A stretch of 64,000 bases of DNA from Desulfobacula sp. (GTDB taxonomy: Bacteria; Desulfobacterota; Desulfobacteria; Desulfobacterales; Desulfobacteraceae). Position numbers and translations under genes: made by a program. Positions 8,443 through 17,012 of the stretch are shown one piece after another; positions within the stretch are counted from its first letter, which is position 1; each line of letters begins with the position of its first letter. The DNA is taken from positions 310,001 to 374,000 of the forward strand of contig JAMPXP010000001.1 of the NCBI GenBank assembly GCA_023701135.1, written 5' to 3'. Under the pieces are notes generated by a model. The model had not been told where the DNA came from, searched no databases, and saw only the letters and a program-made list of their open reading frames with translations.

Positions 8443-8466
8443 CGATTGACATTTTTTGTCAAATCG
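8443..8466. promoter_or_regulatory. inverted repeat, candidate upstream activator site for pilA
   Basis: CGATTGACA at 8443-8451 and TGTCAAATCG at 8457-8466 are inverted copies with one extra A, separated by five T. The repeat lies about 145 bases before the -24 element of the pilA promoter, a normal distance for a sigma-54 enhancer. PilR sites in other bacteria include TGTC half-sites. PilR binding here is inference. The remainder of the 8313-8610 gap is AT-rich, and I see no gene in it. Confidence 0.4.
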
Positions 8467-8610
8467 GAACAAAAGTTTGGAATATTTAAATTATAAATAT
8501 TGAAACCCAGTTCAATAAAGCTAAAAATCTAAACCATCACAATATAAAAATAGGCTGTATATCTTTAATAATGAGCGCCTTGCCTCAAATATAAATAAAA
8601 CCATAGCGGG

Positions 8611-8626
8611 TGGCATCGTTTTTGCT
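8611..8626 (+). promoter_or_regulatory. sigma-54 promoter of pilA
   Basis: TGGCATCGTTTTTGCT matches the RpoN consensus TGGCACGNNNNTTGCW with GG and GC in exactly the required spacing (-24/-12). Transcription would begin near 8637, leaving about 42 untranslated bases before the pilA ATG at 8679. The cognate sigma factor (19365) and a PilR activator (10598) are both in this window. Confidence 0.9.
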
Positions 8627-8678
8627 AAAACCTATCCCAGAAGAAAGTTTATTATTAACCAAAAAAAAGGAGATTCAA

Positions 8679-9122
8679 ATGAAACTAAACAAATCAAATC
8701 AAAAAGGTTTTACACTGATCGAGTTGATGATCGTTATCGCCATCATCGGTATTCTGGCAGCAATCGCCATCCCGAACTTCATTTCATACAGGGATAAAGC
8801 ATTCTGTTCTGCCGCAGAGTCCGATGCAAATGCTATAGCAGCAGGACTAGCTGACTATTTTTCAATCCCAAGCAATGTGAGTTTTGCAAATGTAGCCGCC
8901 GCGCGAACAATTGCATTTCCTGGATCATCCCCTATCACCCTTAGCGGACAAAATACAGGCTCAGTTACTTTTGCTGCTGGCCCACCATCTACTTGGACAA
9001 TTGTCGTAACAGATGTTAGTGCCCGGTGCCCATTATCTTATCAGGCTTCAAATCCCGTTGCCGCTGGCGACCCCGATGGTTGGAGTCAGGCTCTTGGTGG
9101 AACTTATACAAAGCAGATGTAA
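8679..9122 (+). CDS. pilA: major type IV pilin PilA
   Basis: 147 residues from the ATG at 8679, preceded by AAGGAG at 8667-8672. An upstream in-frame ATG (8610) overlaps the sigma-54 promoter and is not a credible start. The leader MKLNKSNQKG is followed by FTLIELMIVIAIIGILAAIAIPNFISYRDKA, the classical N-methylated pilin helix with Glu5. The short globular domain (about 100 residues) is Ser/Thr/Ala-rich and keeps two cysteines (KAFCSAA and SARCPLS) that could form a disulfide. It stands alone with its own promoter and terminator, divergent from the VKOR-DsbA gene and facing pilR. Ser/Thr density gives possible O-glycosylation sites, though none can be named. Confidence 0.95.
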   Translation: MKLNKSNQKGFTLIELMIVIAIIGILAAIAIPNFISYRDKAFCSAAESDANAIAAGLADYFSIPSNVSFANVAAARTIAFPGSSPITLSGQNTGSVTFAAGPPSTWTIVVTDVSARCPLSYQASNPVAAGDPDGWSQALGGTYTKQM

Positions 9123-9155
9123 TTAACATCGCTTATAATTACAACCTAACGCCTA

Positions 9156-9192
9156 AGAAGAAGGAGATCAAACATCTCCTTCTTCTGTTTTT
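9156..9192. terminator. bidirectional terminator between pilA and pilR
   Basis: A perfect 13-bp stem (AGAAGAAGGAGAT at 9156-9168, its complement at 9174-9186) with a 5-base loop is followed by GTTTTT. It serves pilA on the plus strand and could also end the convergent pilR transcript. Confidence 0.85.
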
Positions 9193-9194
9193 AA

Positions 9195-10598
9195 TCAACT
9201 CTTTCCAATTGAATCGTCTTTATCCAGCCGGTAGCGCATGGACCTCAGGCTCAGGTTCAGATATTCCGCAGCCTTGCTTTTGTTGCCGCCTGCAAGTTCC
9301 ATGGCCTTTTTCAGATAAGCCTGCTCAATGGTGTTCATGATTTCGTCCAGATCAACGCCCTGCTCGACTTCATTGAGATCAAACCTACGGCCTTCAATGC
9401 CTTCCACCCAGCGGCGCTTTTTGTGCATGGAAATGGTCAGGCTTTCCGGCAGGATGATATTGGTGGACGAAAGGGCAACGCTTCGCTCGATGAGGTTTTC
9501 AAGCTCCCGGACGTTGCCTGGAAAACTGTATTTGTTCAGAAAATCGATGGCATAGGAAGACAGTTTGGCAATGTCCTTGCCCATTTTTTGAGAATATTTT
9601 TCAGCAAAATGCTGGGCCAGAAGGGCCACATCCCCTTTCCGGTCCCGGAGCGGGGGCACTTTGATGGGAATGACGTTAAGGCGGAAAAATAGATCTTCCC
9701 TGAATTTTCCCTCGATGACTTCCTCTTCAAGTTTTTTATTGGTAGCGGAAATGATCCGGACATCCACCTCGATTTCTTTCGTGCCGCCAACGGGTTTGAA
9801 GGAAGTCTCCTGTACGGCCCTGAGGAGTTTGACCTGGAGGATGGGTGACAGTTCACCAATCTCATCCAGGAAAATGGTCCCCAGATTGGCAGCCTCAAAC
9901 AATCCTTTTTTATCCGACACAGCTCCTGTAAAAGAGCCTCTGACATGACCAAAAAACTCGCTTTCGATGAGGGTGTCCGGGATCCCGCCGCAATTGACCA
10001 CCACAAAGGGATTGTCCCTGCGGTCTGAATTTTCATGGATGGCCCTTGCAATCAATTCTTTTCCAGTGCCGCTCTCACCGGTAATGAGAACATTGGTCTT
10101 GGTTGAAGCCACCTGCTGGATTCGTTTGTAAATGGCCTGCATTCCAGGGCTTTTGCCGATAATTCGGTTAAAATGCAGATGGTCTTTGAGTTCCGATGAA
10201 GCCTTTTCTTTTTCCTGGTCAAGGGTTTTTAATTCCAGGGCCTTTTGGATGGTCTGTTTTAATTCAATATTGTCAAAGGGCTTGGGAACAAAATCGTAGG
10301 CCCCTTGGTTCATGGCTTCGACGGCTATTTCCGTGGTTGAATAGGCCGATATCATGATGATGACCGTATCGGGATTCTTTTTTTTGGCTTCCTTCAGGAC
10401 TTCAAGGCCGGTGATGTCACCTAGACGGATATCCGTAAGAACAAGATCAAAATCATTTTTCTCAATCATGGTCACGGCCTGTTTGCCGTTCTTGGCAACA
10501 GCCACCCGATACCCCTCCTTGGACAATAGGACGTCAAGGAATTCCCTCATGCTGAGTTCATCATCGACAACCAGAATAGAGTGTGCTTTGCTCATCAT
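9195..10598 (-). CDS. pilR: PilR-type sigma-54 response regulator
   Basis: 467 residues. Receiver domain at 1-120 with acidic pair D12/D13 and phospho-acceptor D56; AAA+ domain at about 142-375 with Walker A GESGTGKE (174-181), sigma-54 loop GSFTGA (221-226) and Walker B TIFLDEIGE (241-249); Fis-type helix-turn-helix in the last 35 residues. GSFTGA in place of GAFTGA also occurs in known PilR proteins. It should activate the sigma-54 promoter of the adjacent pilA. No PilS kinase lies next to it. Instead its start follows the pyrC stop by 3 bases, so it is the final gene of a pyrimidine/signal peptidase operon. ATG at 10598 is doubled at 10595. Confidence 0.9.
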   Translation of the reverse strand: MMSKAHSILVVDDELSMREFLDVLLSKEGYRVAVAKNGKQAVTMIEKNDFDLVLTDIRLGDITGLEVLKEAKKKNPDTVIIMISAYSTTEIAVEAMNQGAYDFVPKPFDNIELKQTIQKALELKTLDQEKEKASSELKDHLHFNRIIGKSPGMQAIYKRIQQVASTKTNVLITGESGTGKELIARAIHENSDRRDNPFVVVNCGGIPDTLIESEFFGHVRGSFTGAVSDKKGLFEAANLGTIFLDEIGELSPILQVKLLRAVQETSFKPVGGTKEIEVDVRIISATNKKLEEEVIEGKFREDLFFRLNVIPIKVPPLRDRKGDVALLAQHFAEKYSQKMGKDIAKLSSYAIDFLNKYSFPGNVRELENLIERSVALSSTNIILPESLTISMHKKRRWVEGIEGRRFDLNEVEQGVDLDEIMNTIEQAYLKKAMELAGGNKSKAAEYLNLSLRSMRYRLDKDDSIGKS

Positions 10599-10601
10599 GG
10601 A

Positions 10602-11897
10602 TTATCCCCGCAGCCCTTGCTCATCGCTTTGATAAACGATTTTTCCGCCCACCATGGTCAAAAAGGCGTTACCTTTGACCTTCATGCCGGCAAAGGGTGT
10701 ATTGCGGCTTTTGGATGCGAACGCAGAAGGATCAATCACATATTCATGGTCCGGATCAATGAGGGTCAGGTCGGCCCGGTTCCCTTCTTTGATATCATTA
10801 TGAATGCCCAGGAGGTTTGCCGGTTGTTTGGCCATCTTATGGATCAATTCGGCCAAGGTTAAATTTCCGTCATGGACCAGTTTCAAAGACAGGGACAGGG
10901 AGGTCTCCAGTCCGACAATGCCAAAGGCGGCCCGGTCAAATTCCACATCTTTTTCAACGACGCTGTGGGGGGCGTGGTCCGAGGCGATCAAATCAATGGT
11001 GCCGTCACATAGGCCTTCGATGACGGCCTGTCTGTCATCCTCTGAGCGCAAGGGCGGATTCATTTTGAAATGGGTATCATAATCCTTAACATCTTCATCC
11101 GTCAGGGTAAAATAATGGGGGGCGGTTTCACAAGTGATTTTCGCCCCTCTTTTTTTGGCCTGCCGGATGGCTTCGATGGATTCCCTGGTGCTGATATGGC
11201 AGAAATGAACCGGCGCATCGGTCAATTCCGCCAGGGCAATGTCTCTCACCACCATGACACTTTCGGCGGCATTGGGAATGCCTTTGATTCCCCAGAAAGT
11301 AGAAGAAGGCCCTTCATTCATGGAACCGCCGTCGGCAAGGCAGGTGTCTTCCGCATGCACAAAAACGGGGATGTTCAATCCCCTGCAATATTCAAGGGCC
11401 CGGCGCATGAGGTTCGAATTTTCAACCGGTTTGCCGTCATCGGTAACGGCCACAATGCCGGCCTGTTTCATATCATGGATTTCAGCAAGGGTCTCACCCT
11501 TCAAGCCTTGGGTGATGGCCCCCACCGGATATACCCTGGAAAGCCCGACTTCCCTTCCCCTTTGGATGATAAATTGGGTGACCTGGCTGTTGTCGTTCAC
11601 CGGGTTTGTATTGGGCATGCAGCAAACGGCGGAAAACCCTCCCCTTGCGGCTGCCGCAAGACCGGTTTCAATGGTCTCTTTATATTCCTGGCCCGGCTCC
11701 CGCAAATGGACATGGATGTCTATCAATCCCGGAACAAGAATCTTCCCGGCGGCATCAATGATTTGGATATCCGGTTCCGTATCCTTATATTCCGGATCTA
11801 CAAGGGCATGGATCAGATGATCTTTAATAATAATGTCTTTTTTGGCATCCATATGGGGGGGATCAATTATTCTTGCCCCTTTAATGCGAATCAACAT
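10602..11897 (-). CDS. pyrC: dihydroorotase
   Basis: 431 residues from ATG 11897, preceded by GGGAGGGAG; this start overlaps the pyrB end by 17 bases and matches where the family begins (MLIRIKGARIIDP). Zinc ligands and substrate residues are visible in DIHVHLREPG, FVHAEDTCLA, FCHIST, and the ASDHAPH motif near residue 300, all typical of the longer class I enzymes. It closes carbamoyl aspartate to dihydroorotate in the cytoplasm, the third step of pyrimidine synthesis. It is coupled to pyrB upstream and to pilR downstream (3 bases). The pair pyrB-pyrC is common in bacteria; the pilR attachment is not. Confidence 0.95.
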   Translation of the reverse strand: MLIRIKGARIIDPPHMDAKKDIIIKDHLIHALVDPEYKDTEPDIQIIDAAGKILVPGLIDIHVHLREPGQEYKETIETGLAAAARGGFSAVCCMPNTNPVNDNSQVTQFIIQRGREVGLSRVYPVGAITQGLKGETLAEIHDMKQAGIVAVTDDGKPVENSNLMRRALEYCRGLNIPVFVHAEDTCLADGGSMNEGPSSTFWGIKGIPNAAESVMVVRDIALAELTDAPVHFCHISTRESIEAIRQAKKRGAKITCETAPHYFTLTDEDVKDYDTHFKMNPPLRSEDDRQAVIEGLCDGTIDLIASDHAPHSVVEKDVEFDRAAFGIVGLETSLSLSLKLVHDGNLTLAELIHKMAKQPANLLGIHNDIKEGNRADLTLIDPDHEYVIDPSAFASKSRNTPFAGMKVKGNAFLTMVGGKIVYQSDEQGLRG

Positions 11898-12819
11898 GTC
11901 TGCTCCCTCCCGCAACCAGGTAAAATAAGGCCATGCGCAAGGCCACCCCGTTTGTGACCTGCTCCAGGATGATGGAACAGTCGGAATCGGCCACATCGCT
12001 GGATATTTCAACCCCCCTGTTCATGGGGCCGGGGTGCATGACAAGGACATCTTTCTGCGCAAGCTTCAGTCGGTCCCGGTTTAATCCGAACAAGGTTGAA
12101 TATTCTCTTTCCGTGGGAAAAAGGATACTTCCCTGTCTTTCCTTTTGAATCCTGAGCATCATGACCACGTCCGAGCCTTCGATGCAGGCCTCCATATTAG
12201 GGGACACCGTACATCCCAGTTTTTCAATTCCTTTGGGGATCATGGTCCCAGGGGCACAGATGGAAACCGTAGCCCCCATTTTTGAAAATCCGGTGATGTC
12301 GGACCGGGCCACCCGTGAATGGGAAATATCCCCGATGATGGATATTTTGAGTCCGGCTATCTTCCCCTTTTTTTCCCTGACACTCATCATATCCAGCAGG
12401 GCCTGGGAAGGATGGGCATGGATGCCGTCCCCGGCATTGATGACAGAAGCCTTCACCCGTTTTGCAATGAGATGGGGAGCGCCGGAGGAAGGATGGCGCA
12501 GTACGATGACATCCGGTTTCATGGCTTCAAGGTTTTTGGCCGTATCGATGAGGGTCTCGCCTTTAACGATACTGGATGTGCCCGCAGATATGGAATGGGT
12601 GTCGGCTGAAAGCCGTTTGGCAGCGGCATCAAAAGAAAGCTTGGTTCTTGTGGAAGGCTCCTGAAAAAAAAGAACAATGGTTTTGCCCCTGAGGGTAGGC
12701 ACTTTTTTAACGGGCCGTTCTGAAATTTCCTTCATGCCCTGGGCCGTATCCAGTATCATGGAAATTTCCCAGGGCTCCAGGGATTCAATGTCAAGAATAT
12801 CCTTTTTTTCAAACCGCAT
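11881..12819 (-). CDS. pyrB: aspartate carbamoyltransferase catalytic chain
   Basis: 312 residues, the normal length for the catalytic subunit. EPSTRTKLSFDAAAKRL is the carbamoyl phosphate site, VLRHPSSGAPHL and HPSQALLDM follow in order, and the C-terminal MHPGPMNRGVEI loop binds aspartate. It catalyses carbamoyl phosphate plus aspartate to carbamoyl aspartate. No pyrI regulatory chain lies nearby, so it probably works as a PyrB trimer or with dihydroorotase, which it overlaps by 17 bases. It lies 10 bases after lepB. Confidence 0.95.
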   Translation of the reverse strand: MRFEKKDILDIESLEPWEISMILDTAQGMKEISERPVKKVPTLRGKTIVLFFQEPSTRTKLSFDAAAKRLSADTHSISAGTSSIVKGETLIDTAKNLEAMKPDVIVLRHPSSGAPHLIAKRVKASVINAGDGIHAHPSQALLDMMSVREKKGKIAGLKISIIGDISHSRVARSDITGFSKMGATVSICAPGTMIPKGIEKLGCTVSPNMEACIEGSDVVMMLRIQKERQGSILFPTEREYSTLFGLNRDRLKLAQKDVLVMHPGPMNRGVEISSDVADSDCSIILEQVTNGVALRMALFYLVAGGSRHVDSH

Positions 12820-12829
12820 AGCGCTTACC

Positions 12830-13465
12830 TTATTTTAAGAGATCACCGATTCTTTTCCATCGAACTCCAAAATCCTCCTTGTCCCAGGACCAGTATATGA
12901 TCAAGGCCTTTCCCCGGACATCCTTCAGATCCACAAATCCCCAGAACCTGCTGTCGTGGCTGTTGTCCCTGTTGTCTCCCATTACAAACAATTTATTCTC
13001 CGGAACAGTGAATTTGGGGACATTGTCTCTTCTGGCTCTGGCCCGATCCGGAAAATCCGGCGGATATATGATGTTTTCCTTGTATTGGGCATAGGGTTCT
13101 TTTTCAATCACCTTTCCATTGACATAGAGTTTTTTATGGTCGATCTCCACCGTGTCCCCGGCCGTGGCAATGACCCGTTTGATAAAATCCTTGGACGGAT
13201 CCTCAGGGTATTTAAACACCACGATATCCCCTTTTACAGGCGTTTTGACAGGGAAAAGGGTTTTGCCGTCGGTAAAGGGAATCTTGACCCCATATATAAA
13301 TTTATTCACCAGAATCTGATCACCGATCTGCAGGGTTTCCAGCATGGAACCCGACGGGATTTTAAAGGCCTGAATAATAAAGGTGCGTATGAACATGGCA
13401 ATGATTACGGCAATAACGATGGCTTCAATATTTTCACGCAAAGAACTTTTCTTTTTTTCTGCCAT
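12830..13465 (-). CDS. lepB: signal peptidase I
   Basis: 211 residues with one N-terminal membrane anchor (about 13-33). The catalytic serine is S40 in IPSGSM and the general base lysine K96 in DFIKRVIATAGD; box E GDNRDNSHDSRFWG follows near residue 160. The enzyme removes signal peptides from exported proteins at the outer face of the inner membrane. It stands 10 bases before pyrB and 13 bases after the DUF39 gene in a tight minus-strand run. Length and motifs are complete. Confidence 0.95.
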   Translation of the reverse strand: MAEKKKSSLRENIEAIVIAVIIAMFIRTFIIQAFKIPSGSMLETLQIGDQILVNKFIYGVKIPFTDGKTLFPVKTPVKGDIVVFKYPEDPSKDFIKRVIATAGDTVEIDHKKLYVNGKVIEKEPYAQYKENIIYPPDFPDRARARRDNVPKFTVPENKLFVMGDNRDNSHDSRFWGFVDLKDVRGKALIIYWSWDKEDFGVRWKRIGDLLK

Positions 13466-13478
13466 TTTTTTTCCTTAT

Positions 13479-14645
13479 CTAAAAGAACATATGTTGAGGT
13501 TGAGTGAGAAAGAACTTTGCCTTGAGTATGGATTTTTTCAGGATATCGGCTATTTTTCGCGCCTTCACCATACTGGACAAGGGAACCGTTGGAATTTTCC
13601 TGCCCTTCAGGGTGATTGTCCCGCTTTTCAATTCAGCATAACTGACCTGACCATAGGATTTTGAAATGCCTTCCGGGTAATCAAATCCATAATCAACTAC
13701 CTGGGTAAACAATTCCTCGTCAGAAACCGAGGTGTATTTTAAAATTTCTTCATTCAGAATCGGGATGGGGATGCCAAGCCCTATGGACAGTGAACACCCG
13801 TATCCCCTGATGCTCTGCCCCACAAGCCATTCCGGAGACATTTCCTTTAAATCTCCGATAACGGAAAGGGTGCCGGCGGGTTTGACCGGAACCCCGTTCA
13901 ACCCTCTTTCCACCTCTTTTTTATGCTGGGTCCCTGTCCATGTCACATATCCCTGGGCGCCGCCCAAAAAAATACGGGTGCCCAACCCAATGGTTTTTAA
14001 ATACGGGTCGTTTAACAGGGGGCTCAATTCCCCGGATGTGGAATAATTGGCATTGCCCATGTCCGGCTTTAACGTGCCCATATACGTATATTTGATTTTT
14101 TCGGACCGGTTGACGGCGCAGTTATAATTCTGATAGGCATTTCTTGGATTGCACAGCATGGCATTGGGAAGGTCCTTCAAGGTCACGAGTTTCTCTATTT
14201 TCCGGTTGGGATAACAATCCGTGCCATAACTTTCCGCCCTTAAATGGACCTGTTTTCCTGCCACCAGATCTTGGATGACATGCCCTCCTCCATAGTTAAA
14301 CTCCCCGGGGTGGCGCTTGTTCAAGGGATCATCCTCGCAGGTCTGGGTCACCCCCAGATAGCAGTCCACGGCAGCCACGCCCGAATAGGCAAATACATTG
14401 TTAAACCAGGTTTTAGTGGTCCGGATCAGGGGCTTGGACTGGCCGATATTGATAAAGGCGCCGGAAGAGCACATGGGAGAGAAGGTGCCGGTGGTCACCA
14501 CATCCACTTTTTTGGCCGCTTCCACAACCCCTTCTCTTCGTGCGATATCAATAATTTCTTCCGCTGTCACCACGACAGCTTCTCCGGCGGCAATTTTTTT
14601 ATTGATCTGTTCTATTGTCCTGTTTACTTTATAATCATTCATCAT
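13479..14645 (-). CDS. DUF39 homocysteine biosynthesis protein
   Basis: 388 residues. The N-terminal TAEEIIDIARREGVVEAAKKVDVVTTGTFSPMCSSGAFINIG and the central GGGHVIQDLVAGK and GTRIFLGGAQGYV stretches are hallmarks of the DUF39 family (MA1821 group of methanogens and sulfate reducers). These proteins form homocysteine from aspartate semialdehyde and sulfide, bypassing O-acylhomoserine. Conserved cysteines include MCSSGA and VDCYLG. The usual partner, a NIL-domain ferredoxin, is not adjacent. It sits between the M23 peptidase gene and lepB, 13 bases apart each side. Family identity is strong; activity is from published work on relatives. Confidence 0.85.
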   Translation of the reverse strand: MMNDYKVNRTIEQINKKIAAGEAVVVTAEEIIDIARREGVVEAAKKVDVVTTGTFSPMCSSGAFINIGQSKPLIRTTKTWFNNVFAYSGVAAVDCYLGVTQTCEDDPLNKRHPGEFNYGGGHVIQDLVAGKQVHLRAESYGTDCYPNRKIEKLVTLKDLPNAMLCNPRNAYQNYNCAVNRSEKIKYTYMGTLKPDMGNANYSTSGELSPLLNDPYLKTIGLGTRIFLGGAQGYVTWTGTQHKKEVERGLNGVPVKPAGTLSVIGDLKEMSPEWLVGQSIRGYGCSLSIGLGIPIPILNEEILKYTSVSDEELFTQVVDYGFDYPEGISKSYGQVSYAELKSGTITLKGRKIPTVPLSSMVKARKIADILKKSILKAKFFLTQPQHMFF

Positions 14646-14657
14646 AAACCCTTGCCA

Positions 14658-16040
14658 TTATACATCAGGCCTTTGTTTGATTGCGTCAATTTTTGATATA
14701 ATATTATTTTTAATCCAGGCATCATCCCACCATTCAATGGGATTGACAAAAACAGGTCCCACCATCATTGAAAAATGAAGATGATCTCCGGCCGCCATTC
14801 CGCTTAAACCGGTAAGACCGATTTGAGTCTCTTTTTCAACCCTGTCCCCTTCCTGGACCGTTATCTCGCTCAGATGGGAATAAAGGCTGCAAAGCCCGAA
14901 TCCATGGTCAATGATCACTGTATTGCCGTAAATTCCGATGGGTTGCGTTGACAGGACCTTTCCTTTGTTGGCGGCATAAACAGGGGACCGGGCGATGGAT
15001 GCAAGATCAATCCCCAGGTGAACGGCCCTGTCGATCTCACTGCCCTTATACTGATAGATCCTGTGATCTGCAAATCCGGCCTTTCTTTCGGAACCTGCAA
15101 GCCTTGAAAATATGCCGTCCCAGTATTTTATGGGGTCTAAAGCCGAGGTAAGGCTGAAAACCTGAACCTCATTCTCTTTTCGAAGGTCCCCATTAATATA
15201 TAAAAATTTTTGTACCAGGGGATTTTCCAGGCCCTGAAACTCGCCTTCCCTCGTACCCAGGTCAAATTCAGGCATCTTCTGTTCCAGAAATGCATCTGAA
15301 ATAGTGAGAATATCCGTTTTATACTGCTTGTCTCTGATATGATGATAAAAGCTTTTCCGGGTGATATTGCCGGCCATATCTTCGGCAACCAGGCTGATTT
15401 TTGTACCCGGGCCCTGAAGATAGCTCAGGGCAAAAAAACAGGCATATATGCTTTTATTTTCAACAAGGCCTGGATGGCCTGAGAAAAAATCATCTCCCAC
15501 CTGAACCCCGGTTTTTATATTTTCTTCAAAGATCTTATAAAGGATGAGGCCTGAACCGCCTCTTTCGATATTGTGCTGTTCGGATAAAACATGAATTTCC
15601 GGTGGTTTTGAATCATAGACCAGTTGTTTTTCAATATGGGAAATATTGCCCTTACCCCATCCCCACAGGGAATTGTCCGATGCTGTTATTGATAGGGTAA
15701 GTTCACCGTCGGTGATGCCATATTTCAAGGCGTCAATGGGAACCCGAAAAGAATCCGTCAGGGTTTTGGAGCCGGAAAAGAGATTGAGAAGGCCCGAAGA
15801 TTCGTATTGCTTATCGATGAGAATGGTTTGCTTCCCCTGCTGAGAAAGGGTTACCATGACCTGTTGAAGACCTGTTTTCGGATCATGCAGGGTAAAGGAA
15901 AATTCCTGTTCTTTTTTCAAAAACCCGGAAGGCAATGCCGTCTCAATGATCGGGGCCTTGCCTTCAAAAAGATAAAAAAGGGCGTAGACAATGACACTTG
16001 CCGTTATCAAAATCAGAACCGAGGCAAGCGTTTTTTTCAT
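14658..16040 (-). CDS. membrane-anchored M23 metallopeptidase (LytM/peptidoglycan hydrolase type)
   Basis: 460 residues. An N-terminal membrane anchor (residues 5-24) is followed by a long beta-rich region of about 300 residues, then an M23 domain with HLGIDLAS (first zinc ligands), GNTVIIDHGFGLCSLYSHL and the second zinc motif GDHLHFSM. The full ligand set (HxxxD, HLH) is present, so catalytic activity in peptidoglycan cleavage is expected, on the periplasmic side. The large middle domain is not one I recognise. It is the first gene of the minus-strand run that ends with pilR, and it diverges from kdsA across 155 bases. Confidence 0.85.
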   Translation of the reverse strand: MKKTLASVLILITASVIVYALFYLFEGKAPIIETALPSGFLKKEQEFSFTLHDPKTGLQQVMVTLSQQGKQTILIDKQYESSGLLNLFSGSKTLTDSFRVPIDALKYGITDGELTLSITASDNSLWGWGKGNISHIEKQLVYDSKPPEIHVLSEQHNIERGGSGLILYKIFEENIKTGVQVGDDFFSGHPGLVENKSIYACFFALSYLQGPGTKISLVAEDMAGNITRKSFYHHIRDKQYKTDILTISDAFLEQKMPEFDLGTREGEFQGLENPLVQKFLYINGDLRKENEVQVFSLTSALDPIKYWDGIFSRLAGSERKAGFADHRIYQYKGSEIDRAVHLGIDLASIARSPVYAANKGKVLSTQPIGIYGNTVIIDHGFGLCSLYSHLSEITVQEGDRVEKETQIGLTGLSGMAAGDHLHFSMMVGPVFVNPIEWWDDAWIKNNIISKIDAIKQRPDV

Positions 16041-16195
16041 TAGGAATACCTATTGTTTCAGAGGGTTAGTAAATTTTCAGTAAAATTACAGTAAAATAGC
16101 AGCTCTGCCTCAACTTATCAAGCAATTTTCCATTCTTGACTTTTTGGGTCCTTAAAGATACCTTGGCCCCACAAACGTTAATTTGGGGCTTATTT

Positions 16196-17008
16196 ATGAA
16201 AAATTATTTCCATAGTCTGACGGATCGACCCGATCCTGTTTTTTTTCTTATTGCCGGTCCCTGCGTCATTGAGAGCTATGATATTACCTATCAGATCGCC
16301 CATACCCTGAAAACGGTGACCAGCCGCCTTAATATCCCATTGATTTTCAAGGCTTCCTTTGACAAGGCAAACCGGACATCCATCCGATCCTACAGGGGAC
16401 CCGGCTTTGACAAGGGATTGGATATCCTTGACAAAATCAAAAAACAACTGGATATCCCCGTAATTTCAGACATTCATTTGCCCGATCAGGCAGAAAAAGC
16501 AGCACAAATTCTTGATGTTATTCAGATCCCCGCCTTTTTATGCAGGCAAACGGATTTGATTCTGGCGGCCTGCCGGACAGGTCTGCCGGTAAACATCAAA
16601 AAAGGCCAGTTTCTGGCCCCCCATGACTGCCGCAATATTCTCAATAAAGCCGGACAAACAGGCAATCCGCATATTTCCATCACCGAACGGGGATCATCCT
16701 TTGGGTATAATAATCTTGTGGTGGATTTCCGATCCCTTCCCATCATCAAGCGTATGGGGGTTCCTGTCATTTTTGATGCCACCCACAGTGTCCAATTGCC
16801 CGGCGGTGCCACAGACGCTTCCTCCGGAGAAAGACAATATGTTCCTGTTCTTGCCAAAGCTGCCATTGCCGCAGGGGCTGACGGTATATTTATGGAAACC
16901 CACCCTGATCCGGAAAAAGCGCTCTGCGACGGTCCCAATTCCTTTCCGCTCAATGATATGGAAGCGCTTCTATCCACCCTTCTTTCCATAAAAAAAGCCG
17001 TTGGATAA
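16196..17008 (+). CDS. kdsA: 3-deoxy-8-phosphooctulonate synthase
   Basis: 270 residues from ATG 16196, which fits the family length; an upstream in-frame ATG at 16136 would add 20 unrelated residues. LIAGPCVIES, FKASFDKANRTSIRSYRGPGFDKGL and DATHSVQLPGG are the KdsA signatures. It condenses arabinose 5-phosphate and phosphoenolpyruvate to KDO-8-phosphate for LPS inner core. It begins the plus-strand LPS/rpoN operon, with kdsC starting 5 bases after its stop. TTGACT at 16136-16141 may be part of the promoter, but I cannot find a convincing -10. Confidence 0.95.
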   Translation: MKNYFHSLTDRPDPVFFLIAGPCVIESYDITYQIAHTLKTVTSRLNIPLIFKASFDKANRTSIRSYRGPGFDKGLDILDKIKKQLDIPVISDIHLPDQAEKAAQILDVIQIPAFLCRQTDLILAACRTGLPVNIKKGQFLAPHDCRNILNKAGQTGNPHISITERGSSFGYNNLVVDFRSLPIIKRMGVPVIFDATHSVQLPGGATDASSGERQYVPVLAKAAIAAGADGIFMETHPDPEKALCDGPNSFPLNDMEALLSTLLSIKKAVG

Positions 17009-17012
17009 GCCC

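Noticed and set aside
8610-8678. N-terminal extension of PilA from an ATG at 8610
   Set aside because: It overlaps the sigma-54 -24 element and lies upstream of the predicted transcription start; the AAGGAG at 8667 fits the ATG at 8679.
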